Part shown: positions 49,277 to 58,283 of the stretch, piece by piece
How positions within the stretch are numbered: position 1 is the first letter of the stretch
Layout: every line of letters starts with the position of its first letter
Position numbers and translations under genes: made by a program
Source: Achromobacter sp. MFA1 R4
GTDB lineage: Bacteria > Pseudomonadota > Gammaproteobacteria > Burkholderiales > Burkholderiaceae_B
DNA length: 64,000 bases
NCBI RefSeq assembly: GCF_900156745.1
Contig: NZ_LT707065.1
Span: forward strand, 5,096,086-5,160,085
Reading direction: 5' to 3'
The notes under the pieces: generated by a model
Seen by the model: only the letters and a program-made list of their open reading frames with translations
Told to the model about the DNA's origin: nothing
The model's database searches: none

Positions 49277-51811
49277 ATGGCCGACCCCCTGAAGAAGTAC
49301 CGCGAAAAGCGCAACTTCAACGTGACCTCGGAGCCCGCCGGCGGGGGCGAAGAGAATGCGCAGGCACGCGCCTTCGTCGTCCAGAAGCACTGGGCAAGCC
49401 GGCTGCACTACGACTTGCGCCTGGAACTGGACGGCGCGATGAAGAGCTGGGCCGTGCCCAAGGGGCCGTGCTACGACCCGGCCGTCAAGCGCATGGCCGT
49501 CCAGGTCGAGGACCATCCGATCGCCTACAACCAGTTTGAAGGGCAGATTCCCGAAGGCCAGTACGGGGCGGGCAAGGTCATCATCTGGGACGAGGGCCAG
49601 TGGATGCCGGTCGGGGATCCGCGCAAAGGCTATCGCGACGGCCACCTGAAGTTCGACCTGCAGGGCGTCAAGCTGCAGGGGAGGTGGGCGCTCATCCGCC
49701 TCAAGGGCAAGGAATCCGAGAAGCAGCCACCCTGGCTGTTGATCAAGGACCGTGACGATTGGGCGCGGCCCGAGCGCGAGTTCAGCGTGGTGGATGAAAT
49801 GCCCGACAGTGTCGTGCCGCTGCGGCAGGCGCGGCACGGCGCGCAAGGCAAACCGGCCGGGGCCGCTGAGTCCGCCGAGGAGGATACCGAGGACGCCGCC
49901 GGCCGGCTGCCGGGCGTCGCCTCGGCGCTGCCCGAGCGGCTCAAGCCCCACCTTGCCACGCTGGTGGATGGCGTGCCGCGGCACACCCCGGACTGGCTGT
50001 ACGAGATGAAGTTCGACGGTTACCGGCTGCTCGTGCGCATAGAGGACGACGATGTGCGCCTGTACACCCGCAACGGCCATGATTGGAGCGCAAAGCTGCC
50101 CCATCTGGTCCAGGCGTTCAAGGCGCTGCCCGCGAAGTGGGCCTGGGTGGACGGCGAAATCGTGATGCTGGACCACGATGGAATGCCGAATTTCCAGTCG
50201 CTGCAGAACGCCTTCGATGGCCAGCGCACCCAGGACATTGTTTTCTACGCCTTCGATCTGCCTTTCATCGGTTGCCGGGACCTGCGCCAGGAGCCGCTGG
50301 ACGTGCGGCGCGCGCTGCTGCGGCAACTGATGGACACCGCCCGGGACGACTGCCTGCGCTTGAGCGAACCGCTGGATGCCGCGCCCGCGGATCTGGTGGC
50401 GACGGCGTGCAAGATGGGACTGGAAGGCATCATGGCCAAGCGCCGGTCCTCGCCCTATGTCTCGCGCCGCAGCGACACCTGGGTCAAGGTCAAGTGCGCG
50501 CGGCGCCAGGAGTTCGTCATCGTCGGCTATACCGCGCCCAAGGGCAGCCGGGCCGGACTGGGCGCATTGCTGCTTGCCGTCACGGAGTCCGACGGCGGCC
50601 TGCGCTATGCCGGCAAGGTCGGGACAGGATTCGATGACCAGAGCCTCGTTGCCCTGCAAAAGCGCCTGGCGGCCATCGAAACCGAACGCAAGCCCGTCAC
50701 GGGCGCGCCCGCCGGGGGAGGCGTGCGCTGGGTCAAGCCGACGCTGCTCGCGGAAGTGTCCTTCGGCGACTGGACCCATGGCGGCCATATCCGCCATGCG
50801 GTGTTCCGGGGCCTGCGCCAGGACAAGCCGGTGCGGGCAATTTCCAGGGAGAAGGCCGTGCCGGTCAAGGACATCGAGGACGACGCCACCATCGGCCAGT
50901 CCGCCAAAAAGTCATCGCGCGTTGCAAAAACGGCGCGTCCCAAGGGCGGCAAGCTTACCCACCCGGATCGCGTCATCGACCCGTCCACCCAGCTCACGAA
51001 ACTGGATCTGGCCCGTTATTACGGGCTGATCGCGCCGCTGATGCTGGAGCACCTGAAAGGCCGCCCGGTGTCGTTCCTGCGCGCGCCGGCCGGCATCGAG
51101 GGGGAATTCTTTTTCCAGAAACACCTGGAAGCCGCCATGCCCGGCGTGAAGGCGCTGCCGGCGCGGCTGGATCCGGATCATCCGCCCTTGCTGGAAGTGC
51201 CGACGCAGGAAGCCATCCTGTCCGCCGTCCAGATGAATGTCATCGAATTCCATACCTGGAACGCGGTCAAGACCGCCATCGCCAAGCCCGACCGCATGCT
51301 GTTCGACCTGGATCCCGGCGAAGGCGTGGCGTGGCCGGCGATGCAGCAGGCCGCCGGCCTGGTGCGCGTGCTGCTGCGGGAGATCGGCCTGCAGGCCTGG
51401 CTCAAGACCAGCGGGGGCAAGGGGCTGCACGTGGTGGTGCCGCTGCGCAGGCAATACGGGTGGGACACGGTCAAGGCATTTTCCCAGGCCATCGTGCAGC
51501 ATCTGGCGCGCACGCTGCCGCAGTTGTTCGTGGCCAAGAGCGGACCGAAGAACCGGGTGGGCAAGATATTCGCCGACTACCTGCGCAACGGCTTCGGCGC
51601 GACGACGGTCTGCGCCTGGTCGGCGCGGGCTCGCCCTGGCCTCGGCGTCTCCGTGCCTGTGGCGTGGGAAGAACTGGACAAGCTGACCGGCGGGGCGCAC
51701 TGGACCATCCGCGACATTCATGGCCGGCTGGACGTCGGCAACGCGCCCTGGGCCGACTACGCCCCGCAGTCGCTGGGCCGCGCCATGGCCGCGATGGAGT
51801 TCAAGCCATGA
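49277..51811 (+). CDS. ligD: ATP-dependent DNA ligase D (NHEJ), PE-LIG-POL
   Basis: Multifunctional end-joining ligase of 844 residues. The order is 3'-phosphoesterase (about 1-170; 'WASRLHYDLRLELDGAMKSW', 'HPIAYNQFEGQIPEGQYGAG'), ATP-dependent ligase (about 215-510; adenylated Lys245 in 'EMKFDGYR', 'GIMAKRRSSPYVSRRSDTW'), then AEP-type polymerase/primase (about 550-840; metal-binding Asp677 and Asp679 in 'FDLDPGEG', 'SGGKGLHVVVPL'). The ATG at 49277 is preferred over GTG 49271, which overlaps the ku stop. All catalytic motifs I checked are intact, so with ku this is a complete NHEJ pair. Confidence 0.96.
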   Translation: MADPLKKYREKRNFNVTSEPAGGGEENAQARAFVVQKHWASRLHYDLRLELDGAMKSWAVPKGPCYDPAVKRMAVQVEDHPIAYNQFEGQIPEGQYGAGKVIIWDEGQWMPVGDPRKGYRDGHLKFDLQGVKLQGRWALIRLKGKESEKQPPWLLIKDRDDWARPEREFSVVDEMPDSVVPLRQARHGAQGKPAGAAESAEEDTEDAAGRLPGVASALPERLKPHLATLVDGVPRHTPDWLYEMKFDGYRLLVRIEDDDVRLYTRNGHDWSAKLPHLVQAFKALPAKWAWVDGEIVMLDHDGMPNFQSLQNAFDGQRTQDIVFYAFDLPFIGCRDLRQEPLDVRRALLRQLMDTARDDCLRLSEPLDAAPADLVATACKMGLEGIMAKRRSSPYVSRRSDTWVKVKCARRQEFVIVGYTAPKGSRAGLGALLLAVTESDGGLRYAGKVGTGFDDQSLVALQKRLAAIETERKPVTGAPAGGGVRWVKPTLLAEVSFGDWTHGGHIRHAVFRGLRQDKPVRAISREKAVPVKDIEDDATIGQSAKKSSRVAKTARPKGGKLTHPDRVIDPSTQLTKLDLARYYGLIAPLMLEHLKGRPVSFLRAPAGIEGEFFFQKHLEAAMPGVKALPARLDPDHPPLLEVPTQEAILSAVQMNVIEFHTWNAVKTAIAKPDRMLFDLDPGEGVAWPAMQQAAGLVRVLLREIGLQAWLKTSGGKGLHVVVPLRRQYGWDTVKAFSQAIVQHLARTLPQLFVAKSGPKNRVGKIFADYLRNGFGATTVCAWSARARPGLGVSVPVAWEELDKLTGGAHWTIRDIHGRLDVGNAPWADYAPQSLGRAMAAMEFKP

Positions 51812-51943
51812 TGGGCGCGCCCGGGGCGACGGCCGCCGCGCAGGCCGCTATTTCAATTCGTTGCATCCGGCCGAGGGGCCGTAGGCAAAATGCGCCAAGC
51901 ATGATTACCCTTTTGCAGCACCCACGCCGCAAGGAGGCTTCCT

Positions 51944-52492
51944 ATGCCACCCCCTGTCTCTCCCTCGGGCGTCATGGACCGCCCGGACGGCTACGGCGTT
52001 GTCAGCCGAAGCCTGCATTGGCTGATGGCCGCGCTGCTGGCCTGGCAGTTCACCAGCGCGGCGGTGCGGCAGCTCCTGCCCGAAACCCCGATCGAGGCGT
52101 TTTTCTGGTCCACGCACACCTCGCTGGGGTTCCTGCTGCTGATCCTTGTGCTGCTTCGCGGGGTCTGGGCGCTGGTCAACCTTGGGCGACGGCCGGACAG
52201 CGGCCTGCTGGCGGGCCTGGGGCACCTTGTCCTGTACCTGCTGATGATCGCCATTCCCACGCTAGGGATACTGCGCGCGTATGCGCGGGGCCGGGGATAT
52301 TCCCCGTTCGGCATCCCGGTTTTCAGCCCGCGCGACCAGGAGATCGAACCCCTGGTCGAGGTTGCCAATGCCTGGCACGGGCTCCTGGGCTGGACCCTGC
52401 TGGCGCTGATCGTGGGTCACGTCGGCATGGCCTTCCTGCATCGCCGGGCGGACGGGCGGCGTGTCTTGACGCACATGACCAAAGGGTCGTGA
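51944..52492 (+). CDS. Cytochrome b561
   Basis: Di-haem inner-membrane cytochrome b561 of 182 residues with four membrane helices. The haem-ligand histidines are visible in 'VVSRSLHWLMAALLAWQFTS', 'WSTHTSLGFLLLI', 'EVANAWHGLLGWTLLALIVG' and 'HVGMAFLHRRADG'. It moves electrons between ubiquinol and acceptors such as superoxide in the membrane. A strong ribosome-binding site (AAGGAGG) precedes the ATG. It follows ligD by 132 bp and is followed by a small unknown gene 33 bp later. Confidence 0.92.
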   Translation: MPPPVSPSGVMDRPDGYGVVSRSLHWLMAALLAWQFTSAAVRQLLPETPIEAFFWSTHTSLGFLLLILVLLRGVWALVNLGRRPDSGLLAGLGHLVLYLLMIAIPTLGILRAYARGRGYSPFGIPVFSPRDQEIEPLVEVANAWHGLLGWTLLALIVGHVGMAFLHRRADGRRVLTHMTKGS

Positions 52493-52525
52493 CGGCCGGG
52501 CCGCCCCTATGCAAAGGAGGCAACC

Positions 52526-52765
52526 ATGCAGCGCGATGAGCTGTTGGCCCTGATGATTTCGATCTCCGCGCCCGCGCCCCGGCTGGACGAATGGGACCGG
52601 GTGCTGTCGATGTACGCCGGATACCTGGAGGAGGTCGCCCCCAAACTGTCGGAAAAGGAACTGGGCAATTTCATCGGCGCCGGCGCCATGTTCTATCGGA
52701 CGCTATGCCAGGCCAACGCCTATCGGCAGGAGTCCGTGTGGGGGCGGCGCAAGAAGGAGGGCTAG
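52526..52765 (+). CDS. Small conserved-looking hypothetical protein
   Basis: Family not recognised. A 79-residue soluble, helical protein ('LDEWDRVLSMYAGYLEEVAP', 'KLSEKELGNFIGAGAMFYRT') with a strong AAAGGAGG ribosome-binding site. It lies 33 bp downstream of the cytochrome b561 gene on the same strand and is probably cotranscribed. No signal peptide or membrane segment. Confidence 0.7.
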   Translation: MQRDELLALMISISAPAPRLDEWDRVLSMYAGYLEEVAPKLSEKELGNFIGAGAMFYRTLCQANAYRQESVWGRRKKEG

Positions 52766-52811
52766 CGGGGACGGGCGACGCGCAAGGCGGTCGCCCGGGT
52801 GGCCCGGCCGC

Positions 52812-53075
52812 TCATGCGACCAGGCGGTACGCCACGCCCAGGCTGAACAGCAGCGCGGTGCCAAGCGCCCAGAACGCCAGCGACAGCCAGGCGCTCAGGG
52901 GGACGCGGGCCGACGGCTCCGCCTCGCCGGGATGGCGCGGCGACGGCGGGATCTCCTCGTTGGCCGCACTCGGGCAGGGCGCGATCGGTGCGGCGCCGGC
53001 CGGGCGAGGGGTTCCCAAAGACACCATCATATTTCCGACCTGGGTCGGGGCAAAAACGGGTTCCGGCGAGCTCAT
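52812..53075 (-). CDS. Small single-pass membrane hypothetical protein
   Basis: Family not recognised. The product has 87 residues: a Pro/Ala/Ser-rich, probably disordered N-terminal two thirds and one C-terminal membrane helix (about 62-84, 'LSLAFWALGTALLFSLGVAY'). GGAGG lies 6-7 nt before the ATG at 53075. It is alone on the minus strand, between the small gene at 52526 and the dehydrogenase at 53291. Confidence 0.62.
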   Translation of the reverse strand: MSSPEPVFAPTQVGNMMVSLGTPRPAGAAPIAPCPSAANEEIPPSPRHPGEAEPSARVPLSAWLSLAFWALGTALLFSLGVAYRLVA

Positions 53076-53290
53076 GGGGGTCCTCCGTAATCAGGGTTAG
53101 GTGACCAAAGGCGCAACCCCTTCAGCAAGCGGCGTGCCCGGCCGGTCGCCGCCATGTGGACGGTCCGGACCCCCGGCACTTCCCGTCTCCCCCTCAAACA
53201 CTTACGATACCGGCAGGCGTCGGGCGGATTCCGCCGCGCTTGCCCGAATCGACTGACACGTGACGGCCGCATTTCAACCACGGAGCATTC

Positions 53291-54730
53291 ATGAACGGTT
53301 ACCCAGATACTCTTCTCCTGATCGACAACGAATGGCGCGAGGCCCGCGGCGGCGCGCGCATCGACGTCGTCAACCCCGCCACCGGCCAGAAGATTGGCCA
53401 GGTGGCCAGCGCCGGCCGCGAGGACCTCGACCTTGCGCTGGCGGCTGCGCAGCGCGGCTTCGAGACGTGGCGCGACACGTCCGCCCATGAGCGTTGCGCC
53501 ATCATGCGCAAGGCGGCGGTCCTCCTGCGCGAGCGCGCGGACGACGTGGCGCGCCTGCTGACGCAGGAACAGGGCAAGCCGCTTGTCGAAGCGCGCGGCG
53601 AAGTCCTGGCCGGCGCCGACATCATCGACTGGTTCGCCAATGAGGCGCTGCGCGTCTACGGCCGCATCGTGCCGGCGCGCAACCCGGCGGCCCAGCAACT
53701 GGTCATCAAGGAGCCGGTCGGCCCCGTCGCCGCGTTCACGCCCTGGAACTTCCCGGTCAACCAGATCGTGCGCAAGCTGGGCGCGGCCCTGGCCACCGGC
53801 TGCTCCTTCCTGGTGAAGGCGCCCGAAGAAACCCCGGCCTCGCCGGCGGCGCTGCTCAATTGCTTTGTCGACGCAGGTATCCCGAAGGGCGTGCTGGGCC
53901 TGGTGTTCGGTTCGCCGGCCGAGATCTCCAGCTACCTGATCCCGCATCCGGTGATCCGCAAGGTCACCTTCACGGGCTCCACGCCGGTCGGCAAGGAGCT
54001 GGCCGCGCTGGCGGGCCGCCACATGAAGCGCGTCACCATGGAACTGGGCGGTCACGCCCCGGTGATCGTGGCCGAGGACGCCGACGTGGAACTGGCCGTC
54101 AAGGCCTCGGGCGGCGCGAAATTCCGCAACGCCGGCCAGGTCTGCATCTCGCCGACGCGCTTCCTGGTGCACAAGAACGTCAAGGCGGCGTTCGAGCAGG
54201 CGTTCGTCGCCCAAGCCGAAAAGCTCAAGTTGGGCGATGGCCTGACCGAAGGCACGACGCTCGGCCCGCTGGCCAATGACCGCCGCCTGGCGGCCATGGA
54301 CAAGATCGTCAAGAACGCCAGCGAAAAGGGCGCACGGATCGCCACCGGCGGCAAACGCGTGGGCACCGCGGGCAATTTCTTCGCGCCCACGATTCTCACC
54401 GACGTGCCGCTCGAGGCCGATATTTTCAACGAAGAGCCGTTTGGACCCATCGCGGCGATCCGCAGCTTCGAGACGCTGGATGAAGCCATCCGCGAAGCCA
54501 ACCGCCTGCCCTACGGCCTGGCCGCCTACGCCTTCACCCGCTCGTTCAAGTCGGTGCACGAGCTGTCGCGCCGCCTCGAAGTGGGCATGGTGTGGATCAA
54601 CCAGCCCGCCACGCCGTCGGCCGAACTGCCGTTCGGCGGGGTGAAGGATTCGGGCTACGGCTCCGAAGGCGGCCCCGAGGCGCTGGAAGCCTATCTCGTC
54701 ACCAAGGCGGTGTCGGTCGTCGGCGTCTGA
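53291..54730 (+). CDS. NAD(P)-dependent succinate-semialdehyde dehydrogenase-like enzyme
   Basis: Aldehyde dehydrogenase of 479 residues in the SSADH (GabD-like) group. Landmarks are '[20 protein letters not shown]', '[20 protein letters not shown]', catalytic Glu in '[17 protein letters not shown]' and catalytic Cys in '[15 protein letters not shown]'. The family oxidises succinate semialdehyde to succinate, or glutarate semialdehyde to glutarate. GGAG precedes the ATG. No GABA transaminase gene is adjacent. It ends at an intrinsic terminator. Confidence 0.88.
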   Translation: MNGYPDTLLLIDNEWREARGGARIDVVNPATGQKIGQVASAGREDLDLALAAAQRGFETWRDTSAHERCAIMRKAAVLLRERADDVARLLTQEQGKPLVEARGEVLAGADIIDWFANEALRVYGRIVPARNPAAQQLVIKEPVGPVAAFTPWNFPVNQIVRKLGAALATGCSFLVKAPEETPASPAALLNCFVDAGIPKGVLGLVFGSPAEISSYLIPHPVIRKVTFTGSTPVGKELAALAGRHMKRVTMELGGHAPVIVAEDADVELAVKASGGAKFRNAGQVCISPTRFLVHKNVKAAFEQAFVAQAEKLKLGDGLTEGTTLGPLANDRRLAAMDKIVKNASEKGARIATGGKRVGTAGNFFAPTILTDVPLEADIFNEEPFGPIAAIRSFETLDEAIREANRLPYGLAAYAFTRSFKSVHELSRRLEVGMVWINQPATPSAELPFGGVKDSGYGSEGGPEALEAYLVTKAVSVVGV

Positions 54731-54762
54731 CCTCGTGTCAGGCCCGCGCGCCTGACCCGATC

Positions 54763-54795
54763 CCCCGCCGGGCTGGATCCGGCGGGGATTCTTTT
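54763..54795 (+). terminator. Rho-independent terminator
   Basis: CCCCGCCGG / CCGGCGGGG arms with a 7-nt loop, followed by ATTCTTTT, 33 bp after the dehydrogenase stop. Confidence 0.8.
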
Positions 54796-54923
54796 GGCCG
54801 ATAGGCGCCCGCTCGCGCCTGTCGCAAAATGGCGCAGCCCCTCGCGGCGCTCTCCAATTGATATGGGTGCTTACGCACCGTTGCCGATCCGGCCCTCCCT
54901 GCGCAGGTAAGGTCTCCCTGACA

Positions 54924-55583
54924 ATGTCGACCCCGGAGATTCACGCATCGATGCTTTCCTTGCCGCCCACCAAGTCCCTTGCCCGGCACAGAACCTCAAC
55001 CGGCCCGGCCATGAGCTGGCTGCAAGAACGCAGGCAGTTCGTCAAGGCGCTGCTATCCAATCCCGCGGCCGTCGGGGCGGTGGCCCCTTCGGGCGCGGCG
55101 CTTGCGGCGGCCATCACCGAAACGATCCAGCCCCAGGGCGGTAAAGTCCTCGAACTGGGCTGCGGCACTGGCGTGTTCACCCGTGAAATGCTGCGCAAGG
55201 GGATCGCGCCGTCCAGTCTGGTCCTGGTCGAGCAGGACTCCGAAATGAGCTCCAGCCTGCGCACCCAGTTTCCCGAGGCGGCCGTTCTGCAGGTGTCCGC
55301 GCAGGACCTGTCGCGCGACAGCCATCCGGAACTGCATGGCATCGGCGCGGCCATCTGCGGCCTGCCGCTACGCAACATGAGCCACGCGCACCATCGCAAG
55401 CTGCTCACCGCGGTATTTGAGGCGATGCATCCGGACGGCGCCATGCATTTCTTCACCTATGGCGTGCGGTGCCCCATTTCTGCGCGCGTGCTGGAAGACT
55501 GCGGCCTGCACGCCCGGCGGGTGCGGTTTGTCCCGCTCAACCTGCCGCCGGCCTCCGTATACAGCCTCAGCCGGGCGCGATGA
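54924..55583 (+). CDS. SAM-dependent methyltransferase (PmtA-like)
   Basis: Class I methyltransferase of 219 residues. Motif I is 'GGKVLELGCGTGVFTREML', followed by 'LVLVEQDSEMSSSLRTQFPE' (acidic ribose contact) and 'AAICGLPLRNMSHAHHRKLL' (motif IV region). The arrangement resembles phospholipid N-methyltransferases (PmtA) and rRNA-dimethylase-like enzymes. The start at ATG 54924 is a judgement; AAGG is 11 nt upstream, and an ATG at 54951 is also possible. Predicted cytoplasmic or membrane-associated. Substrate not determined by sequence. Confidence 0.78.
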   Translation: MSTPEIHASMLSLPPTKSLARHRTSTGPAMSWLQERRQFVKALLSNPAAVGAVAPSGAALAAAITETIQPQGGKVLELGCGTGVFTREMLRKGIAPSSLVLVEQDSEMSSSLRTQFPEAAVLQVSAQDLSRDSHPELHGIGAAICGLPLRNMSHAHHRKLLTAVFEAMHPDGAMHFFTYGVRCPISARVLEDCGLHARRVRFVPLNLPPASVYSLSRAR

Positions 55584-55697
55584 CGCCGCAAGGACGGCGG
55601 ATGGCCCGTGAACATCGTTTCGGACCCGGGAACGCCACGGGTTTAAGGTAAGGATCTGTTGCCGTCCCATGCCCCATCGGGCGGGCAGGGCAGCGAG

Positions 55698-55726
55698 AGG
55701 CCGGCAAGCGTGTCGCCTGCCGGCCT
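55698..55726. terminator. Hairpin between convergent genes
   Basis: AGGCCGGCA / TGCCGGCCT arms with an 11-nt loop lie between the methyltransferase (plus) and carbonic anhydrase (minus) genes. No long T-tract. Confidence 0.5.
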
Positions 55727-55761
55727 TGCTGCTTGCGGATCGGCAACCAGGCCGCCGCTGG

Positions 55762-56517
55762 CTAGGCCAGGAAAGTCAGCATGCCGTTGCTCAGGTCGTA
55801 CATCGACCCGACGATCTTGATCTTTCCTTCCTTTTCCAGCCCCGCGAGGATGGGGCTGTTCTTGCGGATGGCCTCGACGGTGTGCAGGACGTTGGTCCTG
55901 GCCACGGCGTCGACGAACTCGGCATTCTTGCCGCTGCGATCGCCCGTGTACTTGGTCGCCTCGACTGCCGGCTTGATGACCTCAAGCAGCCCGGTCAGGT
56001 GACCTAGTTTCACGTTGTCGATGGCGCCGGCCACCGCGCCGCAGGCCGTATGTCCCATGACCAGGATCACTTTGGCGCCCGCCGCCGCGCAGGCGAACTC
56101 CATGCTGCCGAGCAGATCGTTGTTGGAAATGTTGCCCGCGATCCGTCCGTTGAAGGTGTCGCCGATCCCGGTGTCCAGGATGATCTCCGCCGGGGCGCGC
56201 GAATCGATGCAGCTCAGGATCACCGCCGCGGGGAACTGCCCCAGGGCGCTCGAGCGCTTCTGCGCCAGGTAGTCGTGCTTCTGGGGCTTGCCTTCGCGAA
56301 AACGCGCATTGCCCCGCTTCATCATGTCAATGACCTGATCCGGCGTCATCGCGTCGCGCTCCGCCTGCGTGAGCGACGCGGCTTCAGCCTCGGTGGGCGC
56401 AAGCGCCACACCCGCCATCATCGCAGCCGTTCCTGCGCCGACGCCCGCCTTCAGCCAGACGCGCCGTCCCAGGTCCCGAGGGTGCCCTGCCATGCAACAA
56501 TCTTTGATCGCTTCCAT
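55762..56517 (-). CDS. Beta-class carbonic anhydrase, exported (Tat-type signal)
   Basis: Interconverts CO2 and bicarbonate. It is 251 residues. The N-terminus has a twin-arginine-type signal ('DLGRRVWLKAGVGAGTAAMM', cleavage near 'TEAEAAS'), so the enzyme is likely periplasmic. Zinc-site motifs of beta carbonic anhydrases are intact: Cys-x-Asp-x-Arg in 'ILSCIDSRAPAEI' and His-x-x-Cys in 'VMGHTACGAVAGA'. GAGGACACC precedes the ATG. It is divergent from the LapA-like gene with about 300 bp between; that intergenic region shows no gene or clear motif to me. Confidence 0.92.
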   Translation of the reverse strand: MEAIKDCCMAGHPRDLGRRVWLKAGVGAGTAAMMAGVALAPTEAEAASLTQAERDAMTPDQVIDMMKRGNARFREGKPQKHDYLAQKRSSALGQFPAAVILSCIDSRAPAEIILDTGIGDTFNGRIAGNISNNDLLGSMEFACAAAGAKVILVMGHTACGAVAGAIDNVKLGHLTGLLEVIKPAVEATKYTGDRSGKNAEFVDAVARTNVLHTVEAIRKNSPILAGLEKEGKIKIVGSMYDLSNGMLTFLA

Positions 56518-56813
56518 GAGGTGTCCTCTATTTGCAGCCCATGTAGACAGACCGCGGGACGCAGCTATTCATCGATGGGCCGGCCACAGCTTGCCGTTCG
56601 CACGGCGAAGGACATTCTCTTCCTGTTTTTCCCGGCCGACAACGTTTGGCCCGCAGGGCGGGGCGCGCTGGCGGGCAGGCGTTCCCGCCGACGGAAATCG
56701 CATGCGCCCCGGTTTTTTCTTGTTTTCCGCGTGCAGGAGTGGCATAGTTTTTTCGCACGATAAGCCCCCGGCGGCCTCGGGGCGACTCAGCCAGCAGATA
56801 CGAAAGGTGCCCC

Positions 56814-57050
56814 ATGAGATACCTGTACATCGTATTAATTGTGTTGCTTACGGCGATCGTTCTCTCGTTCAAGGTCCAGAATTTCGATTCGGTCACCTTG
56901 ACGCTCTGGACCTCCAGCTTCACTTTGCCAGTCTCGGTCCTGGTCATCGGCGTCTATATCCTGGGCATGTTCACGGGCGGGTTCCTCCTCAGCCTGTTGC
57001 GTTCCGCCTTCCGCGGCGCCACCGGCCGCCCGGCCGGCCCGACCACGTAG
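56814..57050 (+). CDS. LapA-domain membrane protein
   Basis: A 78-residue LapA-type (DUF1049) inner-membrane protein with two membrane helices: 'YIVLIVLLTAIVLSFKVQN' (about 4-22) and 'VSVLVIGVYILGMFTGGFLL' (about 40-59), separated by 'SVTLTLWTSSFTLP'. Such proteins assist lipopolysaccharide assembly steps in E. coli (LapA). AAAGGT stands before the ATG. It starts a run of three rightward envelope genes. Confidence 0.85.
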   Translation: MRYLYIVLIVLLTAIVLSFKVQNFDSVTLTLWTSSFTLPVSVLVIGVYILGMFTGGFLLSLLRSAFRGATGRPAGPTT

Positions 57051-57126
57051 CAACGCTTCACTGCCCGCCTGGCCAGGCGCGGCGCGCCTTGCGTCCGGGC
57101 GCGAACGTACCCCTAGGAGCATCCCG

Positions 57127-57555
57127 ATGAAACGGCTATTCCTTGTCCTGTCCACCTGCGTGCTGGCCGGTTGCGCCGGCACCGTCGCGACCAAGAGCGA
57201 TCTGGCCACGTACGGCACGCCGCCCAGCGACGACGACCTCTACCAGTACATGTCCACGTTGCGGGACGCCATGCCCCCGACGCGCTATGTCAGCTACCGC
57301 GACAAGGGATATGCGGACTCCGTGAAGAAAGCCACGGTCATCGGCGAGGACGGCAAGCCGGTGTCCGGCTGGGAGTACGACTTCGAAGTGGCCGGCTACG
57401 ACCAGATCGGCCCCGATCAGCCGCAATGGACGGCGCGGCGGGTCCTGTTCTTCAATGGCCGTCCGATAGGCGGCTTCGACGCGAATGGGAAGTTCATGCG
57501 TACCAGCGCACAGCCGGCGGCGCCTCAGGCGCCCGCGCCGGCGCAGCCGCGATAG
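57127..57555 (+). CDS. Hypothetical lipoprotein
   Basis: Family not recognised. The product has 142 residues and a clear lipobox ('VLAGCAGT', Cys16), so it is a lipid-anchored envelope protein. The mature part ('DDDLYQYMSTLRDAMPPTRY', 'GKPVSGWEYDFEVAGYDQIG', 'WTARRVLFFNGRPIGGFDAN') is soluble and beta-rich, ending in an Ala/Pro/Gln tail. AGGAG precedes the ATG. Followed 37 bp later by the glycine-zipper lipoprotein gene. Confidence 0.8.
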   Translation: MKRLFLVLSTCVLAGCAGTVATKSDLATYGTPPSDDDLYQYMSTLRDAMPPTRYVSYRDKGYADSVKKATVIGEDGKPVSGWEYDFEVAGYDQIGPDQPQWTARRVLFFNGRPIGGFDANGKFMRTSAQPAAPQAPAPAQPR

Positions 57556-57592
57556 GTCCGTTCCTCCCAACCCGCCGTACCGGAGAGCCATC

Positions 57593-58090
57593 ATGCACAA
57601 GCATCTGCAGGCAGCCAAGCGCCGCCACCTCGACATCCTCGCCGCGGGCGCCATCATCGGGCTGGCCGCGGTCCTGGCCGGTTGCGCCAACCCGACGGCC
57701 TCATCGCGCGTCTACACCTTCGACCAGGCGCAGCGTGCGCAGACCGTGACCCTGGGCTATGTGATCGGGGTGCGGCCCGTGACGATCCAGGCCAGCCAGA
57801 CCTCCGGCATGGGCGTCATCGCGGGCGGCGCCCTGGGCGCCGTGACGGGCAGCGCGATAGGCGGCGGCTCCGGCCGGCGCATCACCACGGTCGGCGGCGC
57901 GGTCGGCGGCGCCATGGCCGGCAACGCAATCGAGAACGCCAGCACCCGCAGGCAAGGCCTGGAGATCACCATCCGCCTGGACAGCGGCGACGTGCGCGTC
58001 ATCACCCAGGAAGCGGATGTGCCGATTTCGACGGGACAGCGCGTCCAGGTCGTCACGCAGGGCGGCGTGAGCCGGGTGGTGGGTATTTGA
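57593..58090 (+). CDS. Glycine-zipper outer-membrane lipoprotein (SlyB/PcP-like)
   Basis: A 165-residue lipoprotein. The signal has an unusually long N-region (about 1-30) with a lipobox 'VLAGCANP'. The glycine-zipper core is 'AGGALGAVTGSAIGGGSG' and 'GGAVGGAMAGNAIENAS', followed by a C-terminal beta domain ('EITIRLDSGDVRVITQEADV'). This arrangement matches SlyB/PcP-type outer-membrane lipoproteins, which are induced by divalent-cation or envelope stress. GGAGAG lies 6-8 nt before the ATG. The stop codon TGA overlaps the first of the tandem repeats upstream of fic. Confidence 0.88.
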   Translation: MHKHLQAAKRRHLDILAAGAIIGLAAVLAGCANPTASSRVYTFDQAQRAQTVTLGYVIGVRPVTIQASQTSGMGVIAGGALGAVTGSAIGGGSGRRITTVGGAVGGAMAGNAIENASTRRQGLEITIRLDSGDVRVITQEADVPISTGQRVQVVTQGGVSRVVGI

Positions 58091-58142
58091 GCGGTAATTG
58101 CGCGGTAAATGCGCGGTATATGCGCGGTATATGCGCGGTATT
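58088..58142 (+). repeat. Five tandem 11-bp repeats upstream of fic
   Basis: Units are TGAGCGGTAAT, TGCGCGGTAAA, TGCGCGGTATA (twice) and TGCGCGGTATT. An inverted copy ATTTACCGC lies at 58227-58235, nearer the promoter. The array begins on the stop codon of the preceding lipoprotein gene. It is a candidate operator array. Confidence 0.9.
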
Positions 58143-58254
58143 TCTGCGGCGCGCGTAGCAAGGGTGGGGCAGGGCGGCGGGGCATCTCGCGGCCCGTTGC
58201 GGCCCGTTGCGGCAATTAGACGGCCTATTTACCGCATAATGTGCGGCGAATAGC

Positions 58255-58283
58255 TTGCTAATGCGGTGATTGGCGCGCATAAT
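58255..58283 (+). promoter_or_regulatory. Predicted fic promoter giving a leaderless mRNA
   Basis: A -35-like TTGCTA (58255-58260), a 17-bp spacer and a -10-like CATAAT (58278-58283) place the transcription start at about 58290, the A of the ATG. There is no ribosome-binding site. Confidence 0.55.

Noticed and set aside
49046..50797. 583-codon open frame on the minus strand
   Set aside because: Antisense to the end of ku and the PE/ligase part of ligD, both with intact catalytic motifs.
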